Positions 11,701 to 22,924 of a stretch of 64,000 nucleotides of DNA are shown here, one piece after another (within the stretch, counting starts at the first letter, position 1; each line of letters opens with the position of its first letter). The stretch is from Sthenelais limicola (lineage: Eukaryota > Annelida > Polychaeta > Phyllodocida > Sigalionidae), in NCBI GenBank assembly GCA_942159475.1, contig OW804094.1, positions 126,466,755 to 126,530,754 of the forward strand. The letters run 5' to 3'. The notes under the pieces were generated by a model that saw nothing but the letters and a program-made list of their open reading frames with translations, was not told the DNA's origin and searched no databases. The position numbers were made by a program, and so were the translations under genes.

Positions 11701-14700
11701 ATGAAAGACTTTAACTGGAAAAGAGTAGCAACGGTTCATGAACCATATGAGATTTTCTCAAAGGTTCGTTTTTTGATTTTCATTTATTTTCCAATGCAGT
11801 TCTTCTCTTTATTAGTTGCAACAAACTAGGCTATTCACCCTCCAGAGGTTTCCCATAATGCCTTGTGCGCGTGCAGGCAGACGTAACATGTTGCAAGGCC
11901 TAAGCCATAGGGGCCAAATTATTTGGTGGCTCAGCACATAATCTCTATATTAATAAAACAAGGGTTTTGATGCTTAAACTGCTATCTTCTCTGAAACCGC
12001 TGGCCAGATCGCCATTATATTTCACATGCACATTGCCAAAAATGGTGCCGAGCCATTCCACTATGTTTCATTAACAAATTAGGGTTGGAAAGGGGTTAGA
12101 AATGGGTTTACATTGAGCACCCCCATCCAGGACCCCCAGTGCTGCCTGAAAACAAACCTATCAGTGCCCCTACACCAGGTTTCTTGGTCACCCAAAGCAT
12201 GGCGTCATGGACAGGTACCACGGCATGTCATTGCTTCACTACGGGATGGGAATTGATATATTTCCACCAAAAGGAACTCAGGAAATGTCCATTGTGGGGG
12301 CAGGGGGAGAGGCCATGGGAGGCAACAAAAACATCTTAACAGGGTTCCATTTGAGGTATATGGGGTGGGGGAGGGGGGAGGGGGAGGGTAGGGAAGGAGG
12401 AGGGGGGAGAGGGGTGGGGGGGAGAGGGGTGGGGGGAGAGGGGCGGGGGGAGGGGGCGGGGGGAGGGGAAGGGGGGAGGGGAAGGGGGGAGGGGAAGGGG
12501 GAGGGGAAGGGGGGAGGGGAAGGGGGAGGGGAAGGGGGGAGGGGAAGGGGGAGGGGAAGGGGGAGGGGAAGGGGGGAGGGGAAGGGGGAGGGGAAGGGGG
12601 GAGGGGAAGGGGGAGGGGAAGGGGGGAGGGGAAGGGGGGAGGGGAAGGGGAGGGGAAGGGGAGGGGAATGGGGGGCATGGGGAGGGGAAGGGGGGAGTGG
12701 AAAGGGGAGGGGAAGGGGGGAGAGAGGAGAGGGGTGGGGGGAGGGAATGGGAGGCAACAACAATACAACAGTGACAAAAAACATCTTAACAGGGTTCCAT
12801 TTGAGGTATGAATGTTAAGACAGATACTCACTTACAGAGACAACTTGAAAGAGAATGATGGTTGGAGAGGGAACAAGGAGAGTGGGAAGATGTGGGCCCC
12901 ACTGTCCCACTAGCAAATCCTGTGCGAAGCACGGGTATTTGCTAGTTAAAGCTTAATAGACACAAATAAACTGACTTAATCTAAGCAATACCTCTATATC
13001 TTTCTCTGGACACTTGTACCATATTATATGACTCATTAAACTTATATTTATATCATGAGCGTTGACTGAACTGGACGGCCGACATCAAAACTTTGTTTTT
13101 GTCAACAACCAATCTGGATTTTACGTCATTGGCCATGTTCATAATCTCATTATATTTTCACACTTATCATGATATTGATGTTTAGTAGTTATAAAAAAGC
13201 ATTTCTAAGGTTGAATGGATTAGAATTTGTTTTTTTCCCTGTTGCCGAGAGTTGGTAATTGTTTTACGTTACTCGTAACAGGACCCAAAACTTGCAAGTC
13301 AAGAGAGAAGGGCTCTGAAAACCTCCCCTCGGTTTGACAAGTGATATTTCTGGAGGGGTAGATATGAAAACCAGCAATTTTCTTATTATTTCTAGAAAGT
13401 ATCTCCCTTAAACAATAATATACTAAAGCAATTATCAACAATCAATACAACATAGCTCTTAAAAAGGCTGATTTGTAGCGTTTTCAGTACAAGTCAATGG
13501 CAATTCAATGACCGGAACCTGCACGCGATTTGCGAGATTGTGCGGGATCTGTAACCTCTGGAGGGCGAATGACGGCACCATAATAGTCTTCACATTTTAG
13601 TGTATGTTGAATGACTCATGTAGTATGTATAATAAAGTGTTTCTGTGTATCAACAGGTAATAGACGATTTAGTTGAAAGAATCCATGATAACAACATGAC
13701 AATTATTACATCAGAACTTCTGGCAGACAATCCCAAGCAAGTAATTGCCAACATGAAGGTAATTGTGATTATTTGTTTGGTTTCAATTATTTATTCATAC
13801 CAAATGGTATGAGGATTCCTGCATTATAATAGGACAGGAGGGTTTGATTTAACACAGAACTAAAACGTCAGTGGTCAATTTGGGGGGTGGGGTGCGAGGG
13901 CACAGTTAACGGCCCCTCCCTTTTCAAAATCAAGCGAGGATATTTGTGATTTGCGTCCTTGTAAAGTTATGATTAACCCCCAAAATGCCCCGTCCGTATG
14001 ATTAAGGGAGGGACATATGGTACTTTCTCTAAAAGCAAACCCCGAAGTCCCATGCAGGAACTCACGAGTCTCATTTTAGATTTATTATGTCTCACAGTCC
14101 TATATCTGTAGCCTCCTTACTCTCTTATGCATCCATTGCAAAAACTATACTTTTGAATTTTCATTAATTAAAACAATCTGTTATTTTACACAATATCAAA
14201 TAAGTCTTTGGATTCTGTTAAAGGGATAAGTGAAGAAACGCAGCCTTAAATTTGACTGTTTAGTTTTACTTCACATTCAAATATCTGCCAATTTTGTGAT
14301 ACCTTACAAAATGTCCACTTTACCTATACTACTCACGATCTAATAATTATAGGCAGAAGGCAATCTGTGGTTTGACCCAAAACAAGTTGCAAAAGAATTT
14401 TATTTTTGTAGGATCCTCTTCCAACATACCCTTTTAACATGTCAAAAGTTTACCAAAGTTTGTCTCGGGGAAAGTTCTTAAAATCGCCACTAGGGGACCC
14501 GACTTTCACATTTATCTTTATAACTCAATAACTATAGAACATGCATACCCGTTGATAATTATCAAAGTTGTATCGCGATTTTAATATTTGCATAAAATCG
14601 CTAATTAGGTCACAGCTATCTTAAATGACCTACATTCATGATAGTGAGCAAGCAAAGAACTTAGCTCATATTAAATTGATTTAAGCCCATAAAATGTTCT

Positions 14701-17700
14701 TTCATATGAGACGCAGCACATAATTCTGTCATGAACCTTTCTATTTTTATAATATGGTACTTACTTACCTTTCATTCATTGTGTGAAGACTATTTTAATA
14801 CCAGTGTAGTCATTGGACAGCAGTCACGATATTACTACTTCTATTATTTAATTACTTCTCTTATACTTCCGTTTTTACTGCACCTTTGTATGTGTAAAAG
14901 GCTTAATATAGCATTACCTAAATTTCTTGTGTCATGGTAATGAATCAGATTAGCAACAGTAGAACCTTGCTCTCGTTGTTCTATATCCTCATACATGTAT
15001 ACCTAGGGACATAATAATGTTCTTCAAAATATACTAAACATACAATTATAATATTATGTTCTTCAAAATATACTGAACATACACATTTGCGTGAATATCT
15101 TTTCAGCATCACGATGTTCGCATAATCTGTACTAATTTTTATCATACTAAAGCACCGGAATTCTTCTGTGAGGTAAGCTGATCAGCATCTACAAGTTTTA
15201 AACAATTCGTTTTCATGTATATTCGTTTTAAATTTTCGATATAACGTATAAAGGTAATCACCAAATTGGATAGCCCATTGGAAGCAATATGCAGGATTTC
15301 CTTATAGAGGCAGAATATATGGGTCAGTTTTTTAAGTGTGCTATTTTGGGATCTGGGAAAGGGGACATTAAGAATACTCTGAATATAATTTCTTGTCTTT
15401 GGACCATAATATACTGGTCTTGACATCCCGAGAAAACTTTATTCCAACAAATTCAGACCTGTGGTTGTCCAATATTTTCCTTTTTAAAATGTCCTCTTGT
15501 GTACACTCGCACGTTTGTTGGAAAATATTGAAGCCATTTAATTTAACTGAAGGGATAGGCTTCTAAACTTTTGTACCGGTATTTGCAAGGCCCTATAGTA
15601 AACAAATATATTTCTTAGGCTTTTTCAGAATTATATCAATATGCTATTGTAAATATTTATGTTATAGGTGTGTTAAAAGTGTACACACCTTGAATGTTCG
15701 ATCTCTACTGTCGAAGTTCAAAGCTGCAAACTCAAGTATTATGTCACATAGAATCTTACCAAATTTATCATATTATGACTTAAAGGCCTGAATTTATCAA
15801 TAGTCTGCTGCCGTTATAATGTATTTATAATCGAATTTAAAGCTGAATCGGTCGACCGAAAACGGCCACTGGTGAGCGATAATGAGTGAAGTGATCACAT
15901 GAATGGAGCTTGGCGATGCCCCGAAATATAAATAACTGGACAAAATCCCCCCAAATTTTGATCAAATGCCTTTTAGATGTGTTGGAAAGAACAGAACAAA
16001 AAGTAGAAAATTATTTTTGGTTTTTGACCGAAGTTAACTGAGAGTGCCCGAACCTTACACACCAATGCAGCCATGGCATAAGCCAGCTTATATTCCCTGA
16101 ATAAAGATATGTCAAAAAAAAGAGTGCAGCTTTAATTGATCTTTTACAGGCATATAAACAGGGATTATATGGACCTAAATATGTATGGTTCATAGAATCA
16201 TATTATGATGATGAATGGTGGATGGAACGAGAGCCTAGCAACGGATGCACAATAGAAGAAATTTCCAAAGTTGCAGAAGGCATGATATACACAGGAGCAA
16301 CAATAGTCCGTCCGAAAGGAGATGTGAAAGGTCAGCAGACAAATATGGCCTTCATATGTTTGCTATTAGTCCTAGGAAACAGTGATCACTAGATTTCACG
16401 ATGAGAATTTAATAGCCTAGGGATCATCAGCAATAGGATTAAAGAACAGTCCCTATATTCTTTCATGTTTACACTGGGTTTATCATTGGAATGTATAGAA
16501 AAACATGGTATTATCCTTATCAATAACAGGAGCCAAAGAGTCCACTACCAGCAAATTCCTGAACATCTGTGGTGATTGCTGCTGAGGTGTACGGTAGAAC
16601 TACAAAGGTGGCACCCAAGCATTAAACAACCTCCCCTCTGGCTACTTTGATTCTTTTAATTCAGATTCTAACCAAATCAATAGGCCAGTGAACCATGTAG
16701 GGAGGACCTCATGACCCCTCTTCACTTCACTTCGCTCCAATTATATGCAAAGCATCAATAAAAACAGTGAGTTATTCAGTCGAATTAATCACCATATGAA
16801 TTGAGGTTATGTTTTATCTTCTAGGTATTGGAGGTCTTACTGCCGATGATTTCTATCGCATTCATTCAGCCAACTTTGAAGGTTTCTCAGGGAACTCCCT
16901 TATGGCTATAGCATATGATACAGCATGGGCCGTGGCATTGGGATTAAACCAAAGTCTTCAGTCTCTCAAAGAAAGAGGTAAACAATATGTAGCCTCAACA
17001 TATAAATGTACAATTCTAATATTTTGCTGAATAGGAATTATTGCAGATAATTGTTTTTCAACACTATTGATGGTCAGTCCTATATTATAAAATATAATAA
17101 TAATATTGTTATCAATATTTAACAATTGATAATAAGGAGTCATAGTTACTCATCCTTAGGTCTGAACAGAAGTTTGGAACATTTCACATATAGAGATGAG
17201 GAAATAAGACAGGCTATCTATGAGAGCATGTTCACAGTCAAGTTCCAGGGTTTAAGAGGCTGGATTGACTTTAATGAAGTTGGCGAAAGCTCCGCAATAA
17301 TATATGTTGAGAGAACACAGAGTAAGAAAATCCTCCATCATAATCTATCTTCTAATAGCAGAATCAATAGGGTATTTGTGCATGTCTATTACAGTGCATG
17401 CTGGGATGGATTCAGTTCAAAGCATATACAAATGTCTAGCAACATGTTAAAAAATCAAATATTGAAAGGATCTTTTCACCAATATCATAGTGTAAATGAT
17501 CTATAAAAACCAAATGCATCATGGGGAAGATGAAGTCTTCATCTATGAATCATGTAAAACAGATGGCTATTTATATGAGATCACTGTTGAATATTTCATG
17601 CTGAATATGACATGTTTTCAGTAGCTTTGACACTCACATATAACCCCCAACATTCCATGGGAATCAAGATTCAAGATAGCAGACATGCAAATCCCCTATT

Positions 17701-20700
17701 GGTGCTTTAATATGAACTCATAAGCAATTTGACTAAAATATAATGATAGCACATAGGAAGGATTTGCTGTGCCGAAAATTACCCATAAATACCTATAGAC
17801 TACAGTCTATAGGTATTTATGGGTAATTTTCGGCACAGCAAATCATCGCTATGTCATCACTAGTTGAAAATCCTGTATACTTCAGATTTGTGACTAGTGT
17901 GAATCACCAATTTTTTCCTCAACTTGCAAAATCGTCCAAATGATTTCATATACTTTCCAGATGGTGTAAGATATAATCTTGGCAACTATAATCCTTTTTC
18001 CAAACAAATGGTGTGGAACCCTGAAAACCCTATAATATGGTATGGTAAGTACTTCTTCAATTGTGTAAATTGTGGGAAAAGTAATGTTAGTGACCCATCT
18101 TTTCCGTAATTCTTTGAACAAATGTAAAATTTGATGGTTCTTCTGATACATCCTCTCCTTTTTTCTAATAAGTTTTATTCAAAATTTCTGCATTCTTGGC
18201 TTTTACAATGCTGTCTTTATTGGAACCTTTATAATTTGTTTTCCATATTTTCTGTACCACCATACCGTCTACTTAAGATAGAAACGTTTACTTCGAGAGA
18301 CCCTTCATCATTTCATTTAATAACTTCCCCCACTCTCTGGTATTTTTCTTTCCTCTATCAAGTACTACATTGTTATATTTTTTTACTCTTAGATGAACTC
18401 TCACTCCATTTATAAAGGCTTGAACGACTATGTTAAATTATCTTGAAACATTTTTTCTCTATAAATGAAACTTTTTGCAGCCAATAGAAGCCATTTGAGG
18501 AATTCTTTTTGTTTGCTGTCCCCAACATAATCCTAACTAGATTAATTGCCTTTATCAATATCCTCCTCCCCCATTCCTGTGGGTAAGTCACTGTTTTTCA
18601 CCCACCTTTTCACCCTTATGCAAAAGCTCTTAACCTCTTAATATATCCACTCCTTATTTAAGTGTTGATAATTTAAGAGTGTTTGAGGCATTATATCAAT
18701 GCTAATCATTAAGTATTCTACTTGTTTCAAATATTGAAGATGGACGTCCACCTGCTGATTCAACAACATATCGTGAGGAAACACTGTTTATTGATCACAG
18801 ATCATACATTGCTATGTGTGTAATTACTGCCTTGGGAGTCATTCTGTCTCTCTTCTTTGGAGGATTTAATATCATTTTTCGAAATGAAAGGTACCAAATA
18901 TCTATATTAAGTATAGAGAGTACATACTATAGACTAAATATCATCTTTCTAATACAGCCAGAATTAAATTCTATTAGATTGTTTTTTTTAGCATAAATAT
19001 GAATAATTATCCATGATTGAAGATATATTCTATTTCATTGGCAAATAGTTGGGGATGGGTGAGGGGAACTTCAACCAAGAAATAATTACAGAGGTGAGGA
19101 TTAGCCATGACACATGAATATGTACCCTGAAGATAAAAGGGTAGACATTTTCGCCAAAACCCCTCCCCTCATCATGCTGAACTTAATTAAGTGTTAATAT
19201 AAACATCCATAATATTTCAGGTGCATAAAGATGTCCTCACCACGAATAAACAACATGATCCTACTTGGCTGTATGCTCACATATATTACAATATATCTAC
19301 AAGAGCTATCTCAAGAAAATGTTCTCATCTTCTGTAAGGTAAGAGCAAAAAGGAAGGCAGTTTTGGGTATCATCACAGAGCCCAAATGACAACTGTTTCC
19401 ACATTTCCATTTCCCACATATTTATAATAATTGGCACTAGAAAACATGTTAATAATTCTTGTTACTTCAGTTGAGAATGTCCACCCTCATGATTGGCTTT
19501 TCTTTGGTGTTTGGAGGACTCTTTACAAAAACCTGGAGGGTCTATATCATTTTCATGAACAGGACCAAGAAAATGGTAATTATTTTGGTTGCTAAATTTC
19601 CAATTAGAACTTATGTTTCATAGCCTCACTTAAAAGATTATGTGCATAAGTCCAGGAAAATAACTATTGACTCTATAACCTGTGCTTAATAGTAGCGTGT
19701 AGATAATAATATTAAGCATTGAGATTTCTTTGTGTCCTGCAGATTATAAGAGATGGGCAGCTTTTTATGGTCATGTCAGCCATTGTTGGTCTAGACATAG
19801 TTATATTGGTGATTCGAGAGATTGTGGATCCAGCGACCGCCATTCAACGAAACATTGAGACAATTGTATATGATATGAAACATTCTTTCATTATTGATAT
19901 TTTCACACATTTCTATAAAAGTGCGTGCTTTTCACCACACACAGCACAATAGAATCACTCCCCTAGTATGAATATTTTATCTACTCTGACACATTTCCTC
20001 AATAGCATTATTACAGTTTTAGAACAGTTGGCATTTTAGGTTATATCTACAACAATTATGTTAAATAATAAAAGATAATTTACAAATATTTCTTCAATAA
20101 CTGTTTGTACAACAGTTTAAGGAGACCGATTTTTTGCTCAGCATCATTATATTGAATCATAAGGTAAGCTTTACCAAGTACTACAGGGACGTTCCTCAAA
20201 TTATGTTAACATTCTTATGATATTTGAATGATTTCCAGGAGTTGGATGGTGGTGAGACCATTATAACACAAAAGGTATGGCTGTGTACTTCTGAGTTTGA
20301 TATTTACTTCAAGGGTGTCATTTATACAATCAAAGGACTGCTGCTTATATTTGGTGCCTTTTTGGCATGGCAAACGAGGAAGGTTAGTTATATGATATGT
20401 CATGAAAAATGAGTCATAAGTCGAAATAAATTGATTTTGAGATATCATCCTATTTGAAAAGATGAGATCAAGTGGATTCCACTGAAGGTAAACATTAGGA
20501 CATCTGATCTAATATTTTCTGATAATTTTGATCTCTGTTGATGATTATATCATATTCAAAGTATAAGAAATAGTTTAGGAAAAGGATTAAATACTCAGGT
20601 CTATCAAAAGTTGAAAATTCAATTGCTGCAATATACATCGTTTTGATAATATCATTTTTTGGATAATGTATTATGTTTACAAGCAAATAATTGCATGAGA

Positions 20701-22295
20701 TATTCCCCTCACGATTTCATGATCAATATAAGGAGAATGACAGCTCTTATATTTTAAGATGTTGTCTATATTTCATATTTTTGGATAAGATTATGACCAC
20801 TCTTGTTATCATTCAAAAATGAACTGATTTTAGGTTAAGATCTCAGCTCTAAACGACTCACAAAACATTGGTGTATGCATATATAATGTGGCTGTGTTGT
20901 GTCTACTTGGGGTTGTTTTGGCCTTCGCACTCCAAGATGATGTGACACTGGTGTATATTACTTCTTGTTGTGTGATCATCCTTGCCACTACGACAACTCA
21001 ACTTGTCATTTTCCTCCCTAAAGTAAGTCTTCATGCTATTGGTCCTATATTATAAAACTATGTTATAGCTTCTATGATGTCATCTCTAATTGAACAAGGA
21101 ATCATTACTCATAGGATTACATGAAAATTTAGTAACCATTCTCAAGGGGTGCCTAGCTCTATGCTGGATATATATTTCATGTGTCTTAAAATATATCTCA
21201 GAGGGATGTTTATTTCAATTTATTCTTGGACTTAAGGAAAGGGTGTATGTCATTTAAGTTTCTTGACCTCTATAGAGCCCTTAAAATTCTCCACAGAGTC
21301 TTGTAGAAGCTTGTGGAGAAGTTATCCTTAAGGATGATCGCGGGTATTTCCCAAAGTAAATAGATCAGCCTGATTTTTTCACAGTTTGTACTCCAAATCA
21401 TGCTGATTTCAAATATAATTTTTTTAAGGGGGGTTCCCAAATTAGATTTTTTGCTATTTCCGTTTGAAAATAAAAAGTCATTTAATTAATTTAACATGGC
21501 CGTCTATGGAGAAAAGAGTGTTTTTGAAACGTTTCATCCATTTTAAACCATAAATTGTAAATACAGTTGGCTGATTCTTTAGTATATTATAGTTTAAGGA
21601 ATATATTTTCTGAAAATAACAAGAAAATTGGTGGTTCCCAGATTACTTTAGGAGCTGCAGGCCCCCGAACTTGACATATCAGTAGAATAGCTTAGAATCT
21701 CAATGTAAACAAGGTGGCTTACGGTGTCGTAAAAGAATAACAAACAAGAAAAAAACCATATACTAATCTGTTCAATCTTCAGAAGTGTTTCTTTTTAATA
21801 ACTGAACATCACTAACCTAAGAAATGATAAAAAAATAAATAAATATGAACATGGTCAATGTCGTAAAATCTCCTCCGTTTTTGGTAACTGAGAAATACCC
21901 GCGATCATCCTTAATCTAAAGATTGGAGAACAAAGTTGCCCTGAACTTCTCATGTCTGTTTCCTCTAGATGAAGTCATTTGCATCAACTGAAAACCAAGT
22001 GGAAGATACAGAATTGAGGAACACAATGACAGCGCCTTCCACTTTCTCTGCAACTCCCAGCACCCAGATACCAGGTGCAAGTATTGCATCAAAATTAAAG
22101 AAGACTGAGCAGCTTCTTCTTGAAGCTGAGCAAAGAATTATCCAGCAACAGACTGAGGTATTATATTGTATTAATATACAGGGAATCTATTCTGTAAGAT
22201 AAATTTTGTTATTTGCTATTATTAGTATTTTATTTCATTGTAATTTATTTATTTTCTATTTTCAGATTAATGAATTTAAATCAATAATGCACTGA
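8639..22295 (+). CDS. GABBR2: GABA-B receptor subunit 2-like (class C GPCR), whole gene, 18 coding exons
   Basis: Coding exons: 8639-8717, 10367-10536, 11017-11154, 11593-11763, 13657-13758, 15107-15172, 16150-16330, 16825-16977, 17160-17321, 17961-18044, 18740-18890, 19221-19338, 19471-19575, 19743-19865, 20239-20382, 20834-21022, 21969-22157, 22266-22295. Every junction has an AG acceptor and GT donor, and the phases match throughout, giving 2355 nt (784 aa plus stop). The protein has a signal peptide, a Venus-flytrap domain, seven membrane helices and a short C-terminal coiled coil. It has no cysteine-rich linker, as is usual for GABA-B receptors. WNLVQ in lobe 1, the KTWRV motif after TM3 and FLAWQTRK..ALNDS after TM5 match subunit 2 better than subunit 1. 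In animals subunit 2 carries the G-protein coupling role and pairs with the GABA-binding subunit 1; whether this copy does so is inference. It may be a lineage-specific paralogue. The C-tail is much shorter than in vertebrate GABBR2. Confidence 0.88.
10367..10536 (+). CDS. GABBR2: GABA-B-like exon 2 (start of Venus-flytrap)
   Basis: Acceptor ttacag, donor gtaagt, entering in phase 1 and leaving in phase 0. It encodes the first strand VLHLLGLEP and helix of lobe 1, ending near the ITWGESG segment. Intron 1 (8718-10366) shows nothing recognisable. Confidence 0.85.
11017..11154 (+). CDS. GABBR2: GABA-B-like exon 3 (lobe 1)
   Basis: 46 codons, phase 0 at both ends. It contains the CNPGKG start, the YQPPQKIMMVG strand and PLWNLVQ, which is diagnostic of GABA-B ectodomains and closest to subunit 2. 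Confidence 0.9.
11593..11763 (+). CDS. GABBR2: GABA-B-like exon 4 (lobe 1/2 hinge)
   Basis: 57 codons in phase 0 after a tttttcag acceptor. It encodes the VSYGSVSPALSD serine-rich loop and the YPLFFR..NWKRVATVHE segment typical of GABA-B and other Venus-flytrap domains. Confidence 0.9.
12326..12360. repeat. Direct repeat flanking the G-rich array, left copy
   Basis: A block reading acatcttaacagggttcc and on to ttgaggtat sits immediately before the G-rich array. It recurs immediately after the array at 12779-12811. Confidence 0.75.
12361..12755. repeat. G-rich minisatellite, about 12-bp unit
   Basis: A nearly pure purine array on the plus strand, built from GGGGAGGGGAAG-like units with GGGGG interruptions. 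Dense G-runs make quadruplex or triplex formation plausible in the transcript of this intron. It lies inside the Helitron-like element. Confidence 0.85.
12779..12811. repeat. Direct repeat flanking the G-rich array, right copy
   Basis: Second copy of the block at 12326-12360. The ggaggcaacaa motif also precedes both copies. Confidence 0.75.
13657..13758 (+). CDS. GABBR2: GABA-B-like exon 5 (lobe 2)
   Basis: 34 codons in phase 0 between a caacag acceptor and gtaatt donor. The ERIHDNNMTIITSE strand and an NPKQVIANMK helix fit lobe 2 of the Venus-flytrap. Confidence 0.85.
15107..15172 (+). CDS. GABBR2: GABA-B-like exon 6
   Basis: 22 codons in phase 0 after ttttcag. It encodes HHDVRIICTNFY and a PEFFCE helix end, matching the strand that in GABA-B subunits reads R-I-I-L/C before the VFC(C) cysteine. 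A short repeated ttcttcaaaatatact sequence lies just upstream (about 15018-15080). Confidence 0.85.
16150..16330 (+). CDS. GABBR2: GABA-B-like exon 7
   Basis: Phase 0 in, phase 1 out. LYGPKYVWFI, the EWWM motif and a CTIEEI helix start match the lobe-2 segment that in vertebrate subunit 2 reads MYGSKYQWI and SWWE. Confidence 0.9.
16825..16977 (+). CDS. GABBR2: GABA-B-like exon 8
   Basis: Phase 1 at both ends. The MAIAYDTAWAVALGLNQSL helix is the AYDA/G-W-A motif shared by GABA-B ectodomains. Confidence 0.9.
17160..17321 (+). CDS. GABBR2: GABA-B-like exon 9
   Basis: Phase 1 at both ends (donor gtaaga after acacaga). It encodes the FKFQGLRG-like segment (FTVKFQGLRGWIDF), corresponding to the F.G.TG.V.F region near the end of the Venus-flytrap. 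Confidence 0.9.
17761..17844. repeat. 84-bp near-perfect palindrome in intron 9
   Basis: Two perfect 41-bp arms (17761-17801 and 17804-17844) are separated by only AC. The left arm begins gatttgctgtgccgaaaa. Outside the arms, gatagcacatag on the left and ctatgtcatc on the right give a weak further inverted match. It could fold into a cruciform in DNA or a long hairpin in the pre-mRNA. Origin as a foldback mobile element or as a replication-derived inverted duplication are both possible. Confidence 0.95.
17961..18044 (+). CDS. GABBR2: GABA-B-like exon 10
   Basis: 28 residues reading NGVRYNLGNYNPFSKQ and on to WYG, phase 1 at both ends (acceptor ctttccag, donor gtaagt). It corresponds to the end of the ectodomain, where other subunits have I..Y....L.W..G..P. 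The next exon continues with GRPPAD. Confidence 0.85.
18477..18768. repeat. Source copy of a gene fragment duplicated at 23732-24025
   Basis: About 292 bp, comprising the end of intron 10, its acceptor and the first 29 nt of exon 11. It recurs about 5.3 kb downstream in the same orientation with only a handful of differences. The downstream copy ends abruptly inside the exon sequence. Confidence 0.93.
18740..18890 (+). CDS. GABBR2: GABA-B-like exon 11 (linker and TM1)
   Basis: Phase 1 in, phase 2 out. It encodes the GRPPAD linker, YREETLFIDH and the TM1 helix ending GGFNIIFRNER. The linker lacks the nine-cysteine module of metabotropic glutamate receptors, as expected for GABA-B. Confidence 0.9.
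19221..19338 (+). CDS. GABBR2: GABA-B-like exon 12 (TM2)
   Basis: Phase 2 in, phase 0 out. IKMSSPRINNMILLGC at the start of TM2 is a strong GABA-B signature. Confidence 0.92.
19471..19575 (+). CDS. GABBR2: GABA-B-like exon 13 (TM3)
   Basis: 35 codons in phase 0. TM3 ends in GGLFTKTWRVYIIF; the K-T-W-R-V motif at the start of loop 2 is shared by GABA-B subunits. Confidence 0.92.
19743..19865 (+). CDS. GABBR2: GABA-B-like exon 14 (TM4)
   Basis: 41 codons in phase 0 after tcctgcag. TM4 ends in VIREIVDPATA, the conserved VDP. The donor gtatat is weak, so the exon end is the least certain of the gene, but it joins exon 15 in frame. Confidence 0.78.
20239..20382 (+). CDS. GABBR2: GABA-B-like exon 15 (extracellular loop 2 and TM5)
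   Basis: 48 codons in phase 0. VWLCTSE supplies the loop-2 cysteine. TM5 reads YTIKGLLLIFGAFLAWQTRK, matching vertebrate subunit 2 (YKGLL..FLAWETR) closely. Confidence 0.92.
20834..21022 (+). CDS. GABBR2: GABA-B-like exon 16 (TM6 and TM7)
   Basis: 63 codons in phase 0. ISALNDSQNIGVCIYN in loop 3/TM6 matches the ALNDS..IG.S.YN of subunit 2. TM7 ends VIFLPK before the donor. Confidence 0.92.
21969..22157 (+). CDS. GABBR2: GABA-B-like exon 17 (C-tail with coiled coil)
   Basis: 63 codons in phase 0 after tcctctag. A Ser/Thr-rich stretch is followed by SIASKLKKTEQLLLEAEQR, a heptad-patterned helix that corresponds to the coiled coil by which subunits 1 and 2 pair. Confidence 0.82.
22266..22295 (+). 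CDS. GABBR2: GABA-B-like exon 18 (terminal, 9 codons and stop)
   Basis: The acceptor ctattttcag is followed by nine codons continuing the coiled-coil helix (EFKSIMH end) and a TGA. No canonical AATAAA was found nearby; aataat near 22488 is the best weak candidate. Confidence 0.7.
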   Translation: MNEFKSIMH

Positions 22296-22924
22296 TGTAT
22301 GCAAGTATTTCCCTGCATTTTGATATTCATGGAGTGCAAAAGGACAGGGGTGTCTGCACAAGAACTCATGTTTGGACCTAACTCAAGGTGTAATGGGTGA
22401 ACCTTATAAATTATTTTTCAAAGATGCTGACATCAGAAGAAGTATAGATGAAGATTTTGCTCAGACATATTTCACAGATTTTGGCAAATAATATTTTGAT
22501 TCCAATTATGGCTTATGCGATTACGAGATATAGGTAAATCATTTTAGTTCAAAATCTTCAAAAACTTACTTTTTCCTTGAACCATGTATGTATAACAAAT
22601 GTTGTTTCTGATCCATCTATCTCACTAATTGAATTAAAGGATATGAGTTATTGGTTCTCTTTTTATTTTGCCTCTTGACAGCAAACGTCATGCATGACTG
22701 AGAAGAATATTGATAATAATTCAAAATACATTCTCAGCAATGTGTGCGCAAATCAGACCCACTTGAGATTTTTTGCACAAACATCAACTATATATATATA
22801 ACATATGCAAATATTTGGATTCATTTGTTTCTAGGTTTTGTCAAGACAGTAAAAATAGAAAATGCAGCTAATGACACTATTGACCAAAAGTAGGCTTGGT
22901 AAACTTGGAACTTGGTACATGAGG

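Larger units (their letters stand above)
11942..12945 (+). mobile_element. Non-autonomous Helitron-like element in intron 4
   Basis: The left end starts TCTCTATATTAATAAAAC, a classic Helitron 5' terminus, preceded by A. The right end has a 7-bp stem with a GAA loop (gtgcgaagcac) followed by gggtatttg and CTAG, then T. This gives the A/T insertion site, the 3' hairpin and the CTRR terminus expected of the family. The element is about 1.0 kb, has no Rep/helicase ORF, and carries a long G-rich array in its middle. Long GC-rich ORFs across the array are artefacts of its base composition. Confidence 0.8.

Noticed and set aside
12205..12831. Overlapping 168-208-codon ORFs on both strands with poly-Gly/Arg or poly-Pro/Ser
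   Set aside because: They are produced by the GGGGAGGGGAAG array in the Helitron-like element; purine arrays have no stops. No coding signal is present outside the repeat.
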